Positions 28,476-37,060 of a stretch of DNA of 41,419 nt are shown one piece after another. Location: assembly GCA_017854675.1 (NCBI GenBank), contig JAFMHE010000008.1, positions 1 to 41,419 on the forward strand, read 5' to 3'. The number at the start of each line of letters is the position of its first letter. Position 1 is the stretch's first letter. The position numbers and the translations under genes are program-made. This DNA comes from Paracoccaceae bacterium. Lineage in GTDB: Bacteria; Pseudomonadota; Alphaproteobacteria; Rhodobacterales; Rhodobacteraceae. The notes beneath the pieces were generated by a model. The model saw nothing but the letters and a program-made list of their open reading frames with translations, was not told the DNA's origin and searched no databases.

Positions 28476-29716
28476 TCCAGATTTCAGGACAGACTTACCA
28501 ATGGGGCGATCCGATCGTCATTGCCGCCCTCATCGCAGCGGCGGTTGTTTTCTTGATCCTTGTTCTGTTGATCATGGCGGTCCGCGCGGCGGGGCGGTCT
28601 GCCCAGATGGCAGCACCTTTGTCGCAGCAGATGCAGATCCTTGGCAGTCATGTGCAGCAGTTGGGCGCGGGACAAGAGCAATTGCGCGGCGGTTTGCAGA
28701 TGGTCTCTGACACGCAGGCCAACGCGCAGACGCAGTTGATCCAGACGATGGAAGCGCGGCTGGCGTCGGTGCAGCAACAGATGCAGGACCGCCTTGCTGA
28801 TAATGCGATGAAATCCGCGCGGTCGCTGACCGATATGCAGGAACGCATGAGCATGTCGTTGCACGGATCTTCCAAGCAGACGACCGCTAGTCTGACGCTG
28901 TTGCAAGAACGCCTTGCCGTAATTGACAAGGCGCAGGACAATATCACCAAGCTTAGCGGCGATGTGCTGGGCTTGCAGGATATTCTGAGCAACAAACAGA
29001 CCCGTGGCGCGTTTGGTGAAATTCAACTGACGGATATTGTGACCAAAGCACTGCCAAGCGACAGTTATTCGTTGCAAGCGACCCTATCGAATGGCAAACG
29101 CGCCGATTGCCTGATCCATCTGCCGAACCCGCCTGGTCCCATTGTCATCGACAGCAAGTTTCCGTTGGAAGCCTATGAGGCCCTGCGCAACGCCAAGACG
29201 GATTACGCGCTTAAGGATGCCGTCGCCAAAATGAAGGTATCTGTAAAAGCGCACATCAAGGCGATCTCAGAGAAATATATCGTTGAAGGTGAAACCGCCG
29301 ACGGCGCGTTGATGTTTCTGCCATCCGAGGCGGTCTATGCCGAATTGCATTCCAATTTCCCCGAACTGATCCGCGAGGGGTTCGCGGCGCGCGTCTGGAT
29401 CGTGTCCCCGACGACTTGCATGGCCACATTGAACACCATGCGTGCCATCCTCAAAGACGCTCGGATGCGCGAACAGGCAGGCGCCATTCGCAAGGAACTG
29501 GGCCTGCTGCACGGCGATGTTGAGCGGCTGGTCACGCGCGTTGGCAATCTGGACCGGCATTTCGGGCAGGCGCGTAAAGATGTGGACGAGATATTGATCA
29601 GCAGCGAAAAGACGGCCAAGCGGGCGGGACGTCTGCATAATTTTGATTTCGAAGAACTGGCGAAAGACACAGGCGAGCCCAGTGTTGTCCCCTTGACCGC
29701 GCCCGATTTAAAATAG
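28472..29716 (+). CDS. rmuC: DNA recombination protein RmuC
   Basis: N-terminal TM plus coiled coil; NKQTRGAFGEIQLTDIVTKALP, VIDSKFPLEAYEAL, FLPSEAVYAEL, VWIVSPTTCMATLNTM; ATGA overlap with mutL. Confidence 0.92.
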   Translation: MIQISGQTYQWGDPIVIAALIAAAVVFLILVLLIMAVRAAGRSAQMAAPLSQQMQILGSHVQQLGAGQEQLRGGLQMVSDTQANAQTQLIQTMEARLASVQQQMQDRLADNAMKSARSLTDMQERMSMSLHGSSKQTTASLTLLQERLAVIDKAQDNITKLSGDVLGLQDILSNKQTRGAFGEIQLTDIVTKALPSDSYSLQATLSNGKRADCLIHLPNPPGPIVIDSKFPLEAYEALRNAKTDYALKDAVAKMKVSVKAHIKAISEKYIVEGETADGALMFLPSEAVYAELHSNFPELIREGFAARVWIVSPTTCMATLNTMRAILKDARMREQAGAIRKELGLLHGDVERLVTRVGNLDRHFGQARKDVDEILISSEKTAKRAGRLHNFDFEELAKDTGEPSVVPLTAPDLK

Positions 29717-29888
29717 CTGCACGCCGTCTGAACCTTGAAACCTGAAAATTGAGGTTAAGTTCCATTGCACGCTTTGTGTGCAGCATGCGGTCCGGGGGTC
29801 AGGAAACCAGGTATTTGGGTCTGATCCGGTCTCGTAATTCTTTTGCAAACCTTGCATAGCGGTAAAACGTCTAAGGAAAACAACGTAT

Positions 29889-31205
29889 ATGCCATTTGAA
29901 GCTGCCCCGACCGTTCCCGTATTTCCCGGACGGAAACAACGAAAAATTGCCGTAATCGGCGCAGGCATTTCGGGAATGGGGGCAGCGCACAGGTTGGCCG
30001 ACACACATCAAGTGACATTGTTCGAGGCCGGTCACCGTCTGGGCGGGCATGCACGCACGGTCATGGCTGGAAAGAACGGCGATCAGCCGGTCGATACGGG
30101 GTTTATTGTGTTCAACTATGCGAATTACCCGCATCTTGCCGCGTTGTTTCAGGAACTGGATGTGCCGGTTGTCAAATCCAACATGAGCTTTGGCGCGTCG
30201 ATTGATGGGGGGCGTTTTGAATATGCCCTGACCAGCCTCAATGCGATTTTTGCGCAAAAGCAGAACGCGGTGAACCCAAGGTTCCTGCGGATGCTGCGGG
30301 ATATTTTCAAGTTTAACAAACACGGACTGAGGGTGGCAGAGGACAAGACGTTGACCATCGGGCAGTTTCTGGACGCACTGGGGACGGGATCGTATTTCCG
30401 GAATTATTACCTACTGCCGCTGTCTGGCGCGATCTGGTCGACGCCGACAGAAAAGATACTGGATTTCCCGGCGCATGCGATGATCACCTTTTTCAAGAAC
30501 CACGCGCTGATGGGCGTGACCGGCCAACATCAATGGTACACCGTGCAGGGTGGATCGCAGTCTTATGTCTCGCGGCTTGAGGCATCTATGCGCAACAAGG
30601 GCGTGGATATCCGGCTGAGCGCCGGCGTTGATGCTGTCCGGCGGACAGAAGCAGGTGTCGAGGTCAAAACACATGGTGCGGACTGGGCCCAGTTTGACGA
30701 GGTGATATTTGCCACGCATTCCGATGACACGCTGGCGATGCTGTCAGACGCCGATGCCCAAGAACACGCGGCCCTTGCTGCCGTCAAATACCAGCCAAAC
30801 GATGTGGTTTTGCATGCGGATACAGCGATCATGCCAAAACGACGCTCCACTTGGGCCTCTTGGGTCTATACCGAGGATAGCGATGCAGTTTCGGACAGGA
30901 TTGACCTGAGCTATTGGATGAACTCGCTACAGCCGATCCCGATGGATGATCTGCATTTTGTCACGCTGAACACGAAACGCACCATCCGCGAGGAATTGAT
31001 CTATGATCAGGTCACTTTGCGCCATCCGGTCTATGATCTGGCAGCTTTGGCGGCACAAAAAGACGTGGCGCGTTTCAATGGCTCTCGCAACACATGGTTC
31101 TGCGGCGCGTGGATGCGCAACGGGTTCCATGAGGACGGTCTGGCCACAGCGATGGATGTGGTCGATGCGATAGAGGGCATGCCGGCAGCGTCGCAGGCTG
31201 CCTGA
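29889..31205 (+). CDS. FAD/NAD(P)-binding amine oxidase-like flavoprotein
   Basis: IAVIGAGISGMGAAHRLADTHQVTLFEAGHRLGGHARTV (dinucleotide fold), DTGFIVFNYANYPHL...; C-terminus WFCGAWMRNGFHEDGLATAMDVV. Confidence 0.88.
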   Translation: MPFEAAPTVPVFPGRKQRKIAVIGAGISGMGAAHRLADTHQVTLFEAGHRLGGHARTVMAGKNGDQPVDTGFIVFNYANYPHLAALFQELDVPVVKSNMSFGASIDGGRFEYALTSLNAIFAQKQNAVNPRFLRMLRDIFKFNKHGLRVAEDKTLTIGQFLDALGTGSYFRNYYLLPLSGAIWSTPTEKILDFPAHAMITFFKNHALMGVTGQHQWYTVQGGSQSYVSRLEASMRNKGVDIRLSAGVDAVRRTEAGVEVKTHGADWAQFDEVIFATHSDDTLAMLSDADAQEHAALAAVKYQPNDVVLHADTAIMPKRRSTWASWVYTEDSDAVSDRIDLSYWMNSLQPIPMDDLHFVTLNTKRTIREELIYDQVTLRHPVYDLAALAAQKDVARFNGSRNTWFCGAWMRNGFHEDGLATAMDVVDAIEGMPAASQAA

Positions 31206-31963
31206 TGGCTACGCAGGTCGATCATATCCAAGGACAGACCTTTCATGGTCGCAAGGGTGAGACCGAAAATGCGTTCCGCTATTCCATTGACTATGTTTTA
31301 TGCGATGCGGAGGCCGAGGTTGAAACGCCGCGTCTGTTTGGCCGCAATGCCGCTGGTCTGACGTCGCTGCAAGACCGCGATCACGGTGGCGCGCCGGGTG
31401 CAGGGTCCGGGGCCGTGTGGGTGCGAAATGTGCTCGCGGAGCATGGCATCGAAGGCGTGGCGCGGATTGAGCTTTTGGCACAGCCCCGTGTATTGGGGCA
31501 TGTGTTTAACCCGGTTAGTTTCTGGCTCTGCCGTGATGCGCAGGATGCCCTGATCTTGGTCATCGCAGAGGTCAGCAATACGTTTGGCGACCGGCATTGT
31601 TATCTGTGCCACCATGATGACATGCGTCCCATCGCGCCCGATGATCATTTGACCGCGACCAAGATTTTTCACGTCTCCCCGTTCCAACCTGTCGAGGGGG
31701 GATATGTGTTCCGCTTCGACATTCGTGACGACCGAATTGGCATCTGGATTGACTACACGACCGGCAATGGCGGTCTGATCGCCACGTTGACCGGCAAACG
31801 CCAGCCATTGACCAACGCGGGAATTCTGCGTGCGATGTGGCGCAGACCGTTTGGCGCGCGCCGTGTGCTTGCACTGATCCATTGGCAGGCCGTCAAACTG
31901 TGGTGGAAGGGCGCGCCTTTCCGCTCGCGTCCGCTGCCGCCCGACCAAGAAATCAGCCGTTGA
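31205..31963 (+). CDS. DUF1365 family protein
   Basis: FRYSIDYVLCDAEAE...RIELLAQPRVLGHVFNPVSFWLC...VIAEVSNTFGDRHCYL...KIFHVSPFQPVEGGYVFRF, typical DUF1365. TGATG junction with upstream gene. Confidence 0.9.
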   Translation: MATQVDHIQGQTFHGRKGETENAFRYSIDYVLCDAEAEVETPRLFGRNAAGLTSLQDRDHGGAPGAGSGAVWVRNVLAEHGIEGVARIELLAQPRVLGHVFNPVSFWLCRDAQDALILVIAEVSNTFGDRHCYLCHHDDMRPIAPDDHLTATKIFHVSPFQPVEGGYVFRFDIRDDRIGIWIDYTTGNGGLIATLTGKRQPLTNAGILRAMWRRPFGARRVLALIHWQAVKLWWKGAPFRSRPLPPDQEISR

Positions 31964-33201
31964 TGTCTGTGCTTGCGCAGCGGTTGCCGTCCTATGCCCT
32001 CTTTGCCGCACTGCTGTCTGCGGCGGGCTTACCCATCTATATTCACGCGCCAAAGTTCTTTGTGGACAGCTATGGCGTATCGCTCGCGGCACTTGGGGCC
32101 GTGCTGTTTGGTCTGCGCCTGCTAGATGTGGTCCAAGACCCGCTTTTGGGGCGGCTGTCGGAACGCCTGCGGCACAGGCGCGGCCTTGCCGTGGGGATTG
32201 GTGCGGCAGTGATGGCCGCTGCAATGATCGGATTATTTGCTGTCACACCACCCGTTGCGCCGCTGATCTGGTTTGGCGCGATGCTGACGGTTGTGTTCTC
32301 GGCCTTCAGCTTTTTGACGATCTGCTTTTACGCCCAAGGGGTCGCCAAGGCAGACGCGATGCCCGGATCAGGGCATTTGCTGCTTGCGCGGTGGCGCGAA
32401 ACGGGTGCGCTGTTAGGCGTCTGTGTGGCATCGGTTGCGCCCGTGGCATTGGGTGTGATCATGAACGCGCCGTTTGCAGGTTTCGCTGTCGGGTTTGCGG
32501 TGCTTGCGGGTGCTGCGGTCCTGTCCATGCGCGGTGAATGGCGTGATGCGGGCCTGCCTGCATCCACCGGGTTTGGCACGATCCTGCGCGATCCTGTAGC
32601 ACGGAAATTGCTGATGATTGCCTTTGTGAACGCCGCACCGGTTGCGGTCAGTTCAACCTTGTTCCTGTTCTACGTAGAAATCGCGCTTGACGCACCGGGA
32701 TGGGAGGGGGCGTTGCTGCTTCTCTTTTTCCTGTCGGCTGCGGGGGCCGCGCCGTTTTGGGGGTTTCTGGCGGAGCGTTACGGCGGCAAGCCGGTTTTGC
32801 TGTCCGCGATGGTTTTGGGCATCGTCGCATTTGGTGGCGCGCTGTTTTTGGGACCGGGCGATGCGATCTGGTTTGCATTGGTTTGCGTTGCCTCAGGTGC
32901 GGTGCTGGGTGCTGATCTGACCTTGCTGCCCGCGATGTTCGCCACCCGCATGGCAAAAATAGCCCCCTCTGCAGCCGAAGGGTTCGGCCTGTGGTCATTT
33001 GTATCGAAGTTCACATTGGCTTTGGCGGCTGTGGCCCTACTTCCCCTATTAGAAAACGCAGGATTGCAGACAGGTTCTGCGGAGAACCCGGATGGCGCTG
33101 TGCGCTTGCTCGTGTTGCTCTATGCCGGGGTTCCTTGCGTTTTGAAACTATTGGCCATCGCACTGCTTGCCAGTGTGACAGGACTGGAGGAGGCGCGATG
33201 A
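31963..33201 (+). CDS. MFS (GPH-like) transporter
   Basis: MSVLAQRLPSYALFAALLSAAGLPIYIHAPKFFVDSYGVSLAALGAVLFGLRLLDVVQDPLLGRLSERLRHRRG, multiple TM segments; TGATG junction. Confidence 0.85.
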   Translation: MSVLAQRLPSYALFAALLSAAGLPIYIHAPKFFVDSYGVSLAALGAVLFGLRLLDVVQDPLLGRLSERLRHRRGLAVGIGAAVMAAAMIGLFAVTPPVAPLIWFGAMLTVVFSAFSFLTICFYAQGVAKADAMPGSGHLLLARWRETGALLGVCVASVAPVALGVIMNAPFAGFAVGFAVLAGAAVLSMRGEWRDAGLPASTGFGTILRDPVARKLLMIAFVNAAPVAVSSTLFLFYVEIALDAPGWEGALLLLFFLSAAGAAPFWGFLAERYGGKPVLLSAMVLGIVAFGGALFLGPGDAIWFALVCVASGAVLGADLTLLPAMFATRMAKIAPSAAEGFGLWSFVSKFTLALAAVALLPLLENAGLQTGSAENPDGAVRLLVLLYAGVPCVLKLLAIALLASVTGLEEAR

Positions 33202-33761
33202 CAGCATTTCTATATATACTGACCGGTGTCATCGTTACCACATTTGCCGTTCTGGCCCGCCGCCGTTTCGCCGCGTTCTACGGGCAGATGCCAGAAGATT
33301 ATGACGACAGTTTTCCTGTTCTCGATATCAAAGAGCACCTCAAAGGCGAGATGATTTGCGAAGGCGTCATCTTTGGCCCTCTCGGGCGTGTGACAAGTTC
33401 TTTCGTGGCGCATTTCAACATTACGTGGGACGGTGACCACGGCGTTATGGCCGAGCAGTTCCACTATAATGACGGCACCACGCAAGACCGCGAATGGCGG
33501 ATCACGCTGGGCCGCAATGGCCGTTTTACGGCGGATGCAGATGATGTGCCGCACACAGGCGTCGGGATCGTGGCGGGGTCATCGGTGCAAATGCGCTACC
33601 GGATCAGGCTGCCGGAAAACGCAGGGGGTCACGTGCTGAATACGGTGGATTGGATGTATCTGACGCCCGATGGCAGCATCATCAACCGCAGCCAATTCAG
33701 AAAATTCGGATTTAAAGTGGCAGAGCTGGTCGCGACCATCCGCCCAAAGGACATGACATGA
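33198..33761 (+). CDS. DUF3833 family protein
   Basis: DIKEHLKGEMICEGVIFGPLGRVTSSFVAHFNITWDGDHGVMAEQFHYNDGTTQDREWRI...; ATGA junction. Confidence 0.85.
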   Translation: MTAFLYILTGVIVTTFAVLARRRFAAFYGQMPEDYDDSFPVLDIKEHLKGEMICEGVIFGPLGRVTSSFVAHFNITWDGDHGVMAEQFHYNDGTTQDREWRITLGRNGRFTADADDVPHTGVGIVAGSSVQMRYRIRLPENAGGHVLNTVDWMYLTPDGSIINRSQFRKFGFKVAELVATIRPKDMT

Positions 33762-34489
33762 GAGAGTGGCAGAACAAGCGGTATTGGTTGATCGGTGCAA
33801 GCGACGGTTTGGGTGCGGCACTTGCGCATACGCTGAACCGTGCAGGGGCCGAGGTGATCGTTTCGGCCCGATCAGAGGATAAGCTGGCAGCACTGGTGGC
33901 GGAATTGCCGGGCAAGGCGCGTTATCAGACGATTGATGTGTCCGACAACGACAGTGTTGTGGCCGCCGCCAAAGCTGTGGGTGAGGTAGATGGGGTTGTG
34001 TTTCTGGCCGGTGTCTATTGGCCTTTTGGTGCAAAAGAATGGAACGCCGATCAGGCTAACGCCATGGCGGATATCAATTTCACTGGATTGATGCGCGTGA
34101 TGGGGCAGGTCGTTCCTGCCATGGTCGCGCGGGACAAGGGGCACATCGTCATCACCTCCAGCCTGACAGGGTTTCGCGGGTTGCCGGGGTCCATCGGCTA
34201 TACCGCGTCCAAGGCTGCGACGATGTCGCTGGCTGAATGCATGTACGCCGATCTGCGCAAAACCGGTGTTGATATTCAGGTCGTCAATCCCGGCTTTATC
34301 AAGACACAGCTGACCGCCAAGAACGATTTTACCATGCCGTTCATCATGGAAACCGACGCCGCCGCACGCGAGATGTTCGAACATATGAACACCGACAAAT
34401 TCAAAAAGAGCTTTCCTTGGCTCTTTTCGCTGGTGTTCAGAGGCAGTCAGTTTCTGCCAGACTGGCTCTATTTCCGCATATTCTCGTAG
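33758..34489 (+). CDS. Short-chain dehydrogenase/reductase
   Basis: YWLIGASDGLGAALAHTLNRAGAEVIVSARSEDKL, ITSSLTGFRGLPGSIGYTASKAA (YxxxK); ATGA junction. Confidence 0.93.
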   Translation: MREWQNKRYWLIGASDGLGAALAHTLNRAGAEVIVSARSEDKLAALVAELPGKARYQTIDVSDNDSVVAAAKAVGEVDGVVFLAGVYWPFGAKEWNADQANAMADINFTGLMRVMGQVVPAMVARDKGHIVITSSLTGFRGLPGSIGYTASKAATMSLAECMYADLRKTGVDIQVVNPGFIKTQLTAKNDFTMPFIMETDAAAREMFEHMNTDKFKKSFPWLFSLVFRGSQFLPDWLYFRIFS

Positions 34490-34501
34490 CTGGTTATAGG
34501 G

Positions 34502-35554
34502 TCAAATGTGCGCGCTGAAGACGGCATTTGCCCGCGCCCATACACCCGTCTGATCCGTCCCTAGGTCCAGCAGCGTGGGCAGCAGTTGTGCGGCGAAATC
34601 ATCCGAGCTTTCGCGGGGCAACATCGAGGGCAGATTGTCGATTGCCATCACGTCCAGCGGTGGTGCCTCATGCACGCGCAACGCGGGCGCGTCCCATGTC
34701 GTGGCGCGGTCGTACACCTGAACGGGATTGTAATCGCTGTCGGGATCACAGGCGATATCGCCGATCACAGTCAGCTTGCGTGCGCTGGTTGGTGCATCAG
34801 CGGTGACAAACGGTGGTGTTCCGGCATTGGCTAGAATGCAGTTAAAGAACAGTTCATGTTCCAGAATTTCAGGGAACGGACCGCCATTTGCGGTTTCGGC
34901 CATGTCCCAGCCAGTGACTGCCACACCCATCGCAGCACATAGGTCTGAGGCGCCTGTGCCAACACGCCCCAACGCACCAATGATCAGGGCACTTGGCAGT
35001 GGTGTCCCCGTTTCGCGCAAGGTTTGGGCCAGTGCCGCGTTCAAGCTTGCCGCATCGGCGTAGGGCGAAACAGGCCCCGCTACCGCCCCGCGTTGCTGCG
35101 CCGCCCAGCACATCAGCGATACGGCAGCACCCGCATATCCCGCCCAATAGCCAAACGCAGCCACACGCCGTCCTGCGTCATTCACCAGATATTCGATGTC
35201 CAGCAAAGTGCCGCCGCCCGCCTTGAACCGGTCCAGCAAGACGCGCCCCGCGCCTTGGCCTTTGAACGCATGGCCGAACATGATGTGGCGGTGCCGCAAG
35301 GGCGTGCCATCCTCCGGCAATTCCTTGAGGCCGAAAATCACCGCATCTTGCGGCGCGTCCACCCACGATCCCGTTGCCGCGATGGCAGAGCCCGCGTCGG
35401 CGTAATCTTGCGTCGGAACACACCGTGTCTGGGATGCTTCAACCGTCACATCAAAGCCAGCCGCAATCAATGCCGCGGCGCCCGCTGGCATCAGCCCGAC
35501 ACGCGTTTCATTGGCGCGTTGTTCGGCACGGACCCAAAGGTGAGGATTGCTCAT
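34502..35554 (-). CDS. Saccharopine dehydrogenase (Lys1-like / alanine dehydrogenase fold) family protein
   Basis: WVRAEQRANETRVGLMPAGAAALIAAGFDVTVEASQTRCVPTQDYADAG...IMFGHAFKGQGAGRVLLDRFKAGGGTLLDIEYLVN...ALIIGALGRVGTGA. Confidence 0.85.
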   Translation of the reverse strand: MSNPHLWVRAEQRANETRVGLMPAGAAALIAAGFDVTVEASQTRCVPTQDYADAGSAIAATGSWVDAPQDAVIFGLKELPEDGTPLRHRHIMFGHAFKGQGAGRVLLDRFKAGGGTLLDIEYLVNDAGRRVAAFGYWAGYAGAAVSLMCWAAQQRGAVAGPVSPYADAASLNAALAQTLRETGTPLPSALIIGALGRVGTGASDLCAAMGVAVTGWDMAETANGGPFPEILEHELFFNCILANAGTPPFVTADAPTSARKLTVIGDIACDPDSDYNPVQVYDRATTWDAPALRVHEAPPLDVMAIDNLPSMLPRESSDDFAAQLLPTLLDLGTDQTGVWARANAVFSAHI

Positions 35555-36168
35555 AACATACCTGCGCTGCGCATGGCTTTGACACTGTCGCGTGCTTCCA
35601 TCCGGGCCATGAAGGCCGCGATCTTAGGATAGTCAGAGACGGCCACGCCATCCCCCGCCAGCCAGTTGCACACAATAAACAGATAGGGGTCCGCAACGCT
35701 GATCCGGTCGCCACAGACATAGTCGCCTTTGAAACACTCCGCCTCTACATAGGCCGCGCAGGCCGCCATTGTCTGGGGTACTTTTGCGGTCATGTCATCA
35801 AAGCTGGATTGCTGATCTGCCCACCGGCTACCGCGCATTTTATGGGCGTGCGCCACGTGAAATGTCGAGGCGAGATAATACATCACCGCGCGCATATGGG
35901 CGGCGTCCTCGGGTGCATCCGGCACCAGCCCTGCGCCCGGTGCGCATGCGGCGATGTAATCCAGCAACGCGCCGGTTTCCGTCAGCACATGACCTGCGTC
36001 TGTAACAAGGGTCGGCACGCGCCCCTTGGGGTTTATGGCTGTGTAATCGGGTTTGGTCTGATCGGCATCGGCAAAGCTGATCTTGACGGTGTCATAGGCA
36101 AGACCCGCCTCTTCAAGCGCGATTGCGACAGCGATCGAAATGGTGCCGGGTGCGTAGTAGAGTTTCAT
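35551..36168 (-). CDS. Glutathione S-transferase family protein
   Basis: MKLYYAPGTISIAVAIALEEAGLAYDTVKISF...NPKGRVPTLVTDAGHVLTETGALLDYIAA; overlaps the downstream gene. Confidence 0.92.
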   Translation of the reverse strand: MKLYYAPGTISIAVAIALEEAGLAYDTVKISFADADQTKPDYTAINPKGRVPTLVTDAGHVLTETGALLDYIAACAPGAGLVPDAPEDAAHMRAVMYYLASTFHVAHAHKMRGSRWADQQSSFDDMTAKVPQTMAACAAYVEAECFKGDYVCGDRISVADPYLFIVCNWLAGDGVAVSDYPKIAAFMARMEARDSVKAMRSAGML

Positions 36169-36182
36169 GATCATCAGACCTT

Positions 36183-36836
36183 TCAAATATGCGTTTGCGC
36201 AAGGCGGCGTTCTGCCGTGTCAAGATGGGGGACTGCGTTGAAGAGTACCGGCGACCAGTGCCCGCCAATCGGAAACAGACGGTGCATCGACGTGTGCATA
36301 ATCGCCAATGCGATCCGCGCCATTGCAGGGATACCCAGACCCATCGCCTGGCTCATCGCCATTGAGATAAGCCCGCCGGAGGTGACGACCAAAGCCGGAC
36401 CGCTGCCTTGTGCAATTTCGGTCAGGACGCTGTCGATGCGGTCGTGGAAATGCTGCCATGTTTCGGGCGCTTCCTCGATTTTGCCATCACGCCAATAGTT
36501 GAACACCATTGGCAGATGCTCGGTGAATGCGCCCTGTTCTGTCGGAAAGGGAATGCCGTGTTGCTGTTCCAACAGGGTCGCCAGCGTGAAATATTCCAGC
36601 TCGTTCAGGCGGGCATCGCGGGTCGCTGTCATGCCGGTTGCCATGCCATCTGCCGTCTCGATATGCCGCCGCAGGGTGCCGGTATAAAGCCGTGTGTGAT
36701 GTGTGCCTGTGTCACGCAGATGCGTGCCCAGCCATCCGGCTTGTTCATGGCCCAGCGGGCTGAGCTTGTCATAGCTGACCTCGTCCTTGGCGCCTGAATT
36801 GGCCTGACCGTGACGGATAAGGGTGATGTGTGACAT
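36183..36836 (-). CDS. Histidine phosphatase family protein
   Basis: MSHITLIRHGQANSGAKDEVSYDKLSPLGHEQAGWLGTHLRDTGTHHTRLYTGTLRRHIETA (RHG motif). Confidence 0.9.
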   Translation of the reverse strand: MSHITLIRHGQANSGAKDEVSYDKLSPLGHEQAGWLGTHLRDTGTHHTRLYTGTLRRHIETADGMATGMTATRDARLNELEYFTLATLLEQQHGIPFPTEQGAFTEHLPMVFNYWRDGKIEEAPETWQHFHDRIDSVLTEIAQGSGPALVVTSGGLISMAMSQAMGLGIPAMARIALAIMHTSMHRLFPIGGHWSPVLFNAVPHLDTAERRLAQTHI

Positions 36837-37060
36837 GGGCTCTCCTTGCGCGTTGGTCTGTTGATAGGCGATGGACGTTCGGGTGAAAAGGCAGGACTGG
36901 TATTTGTATCGGGGGCTGTGCCCCTGCGCCATAAAGCGGGTCGTCATGACGCCTATCGGAAACGACGCGTGGCGCAAAACTCTGGCAGGGTGTCGGGAAT
37001 AGGGTCCTGCGCGGCGCGCGATTTTCGTATACCATGGCGAGACATTTTAGGAGACGGCCC

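Noticed and set aside
31298-32224. 308-aa minus-strand ORF
   Set aside because: Antisense to DUF1365 and MFS genes in a coupled operon.
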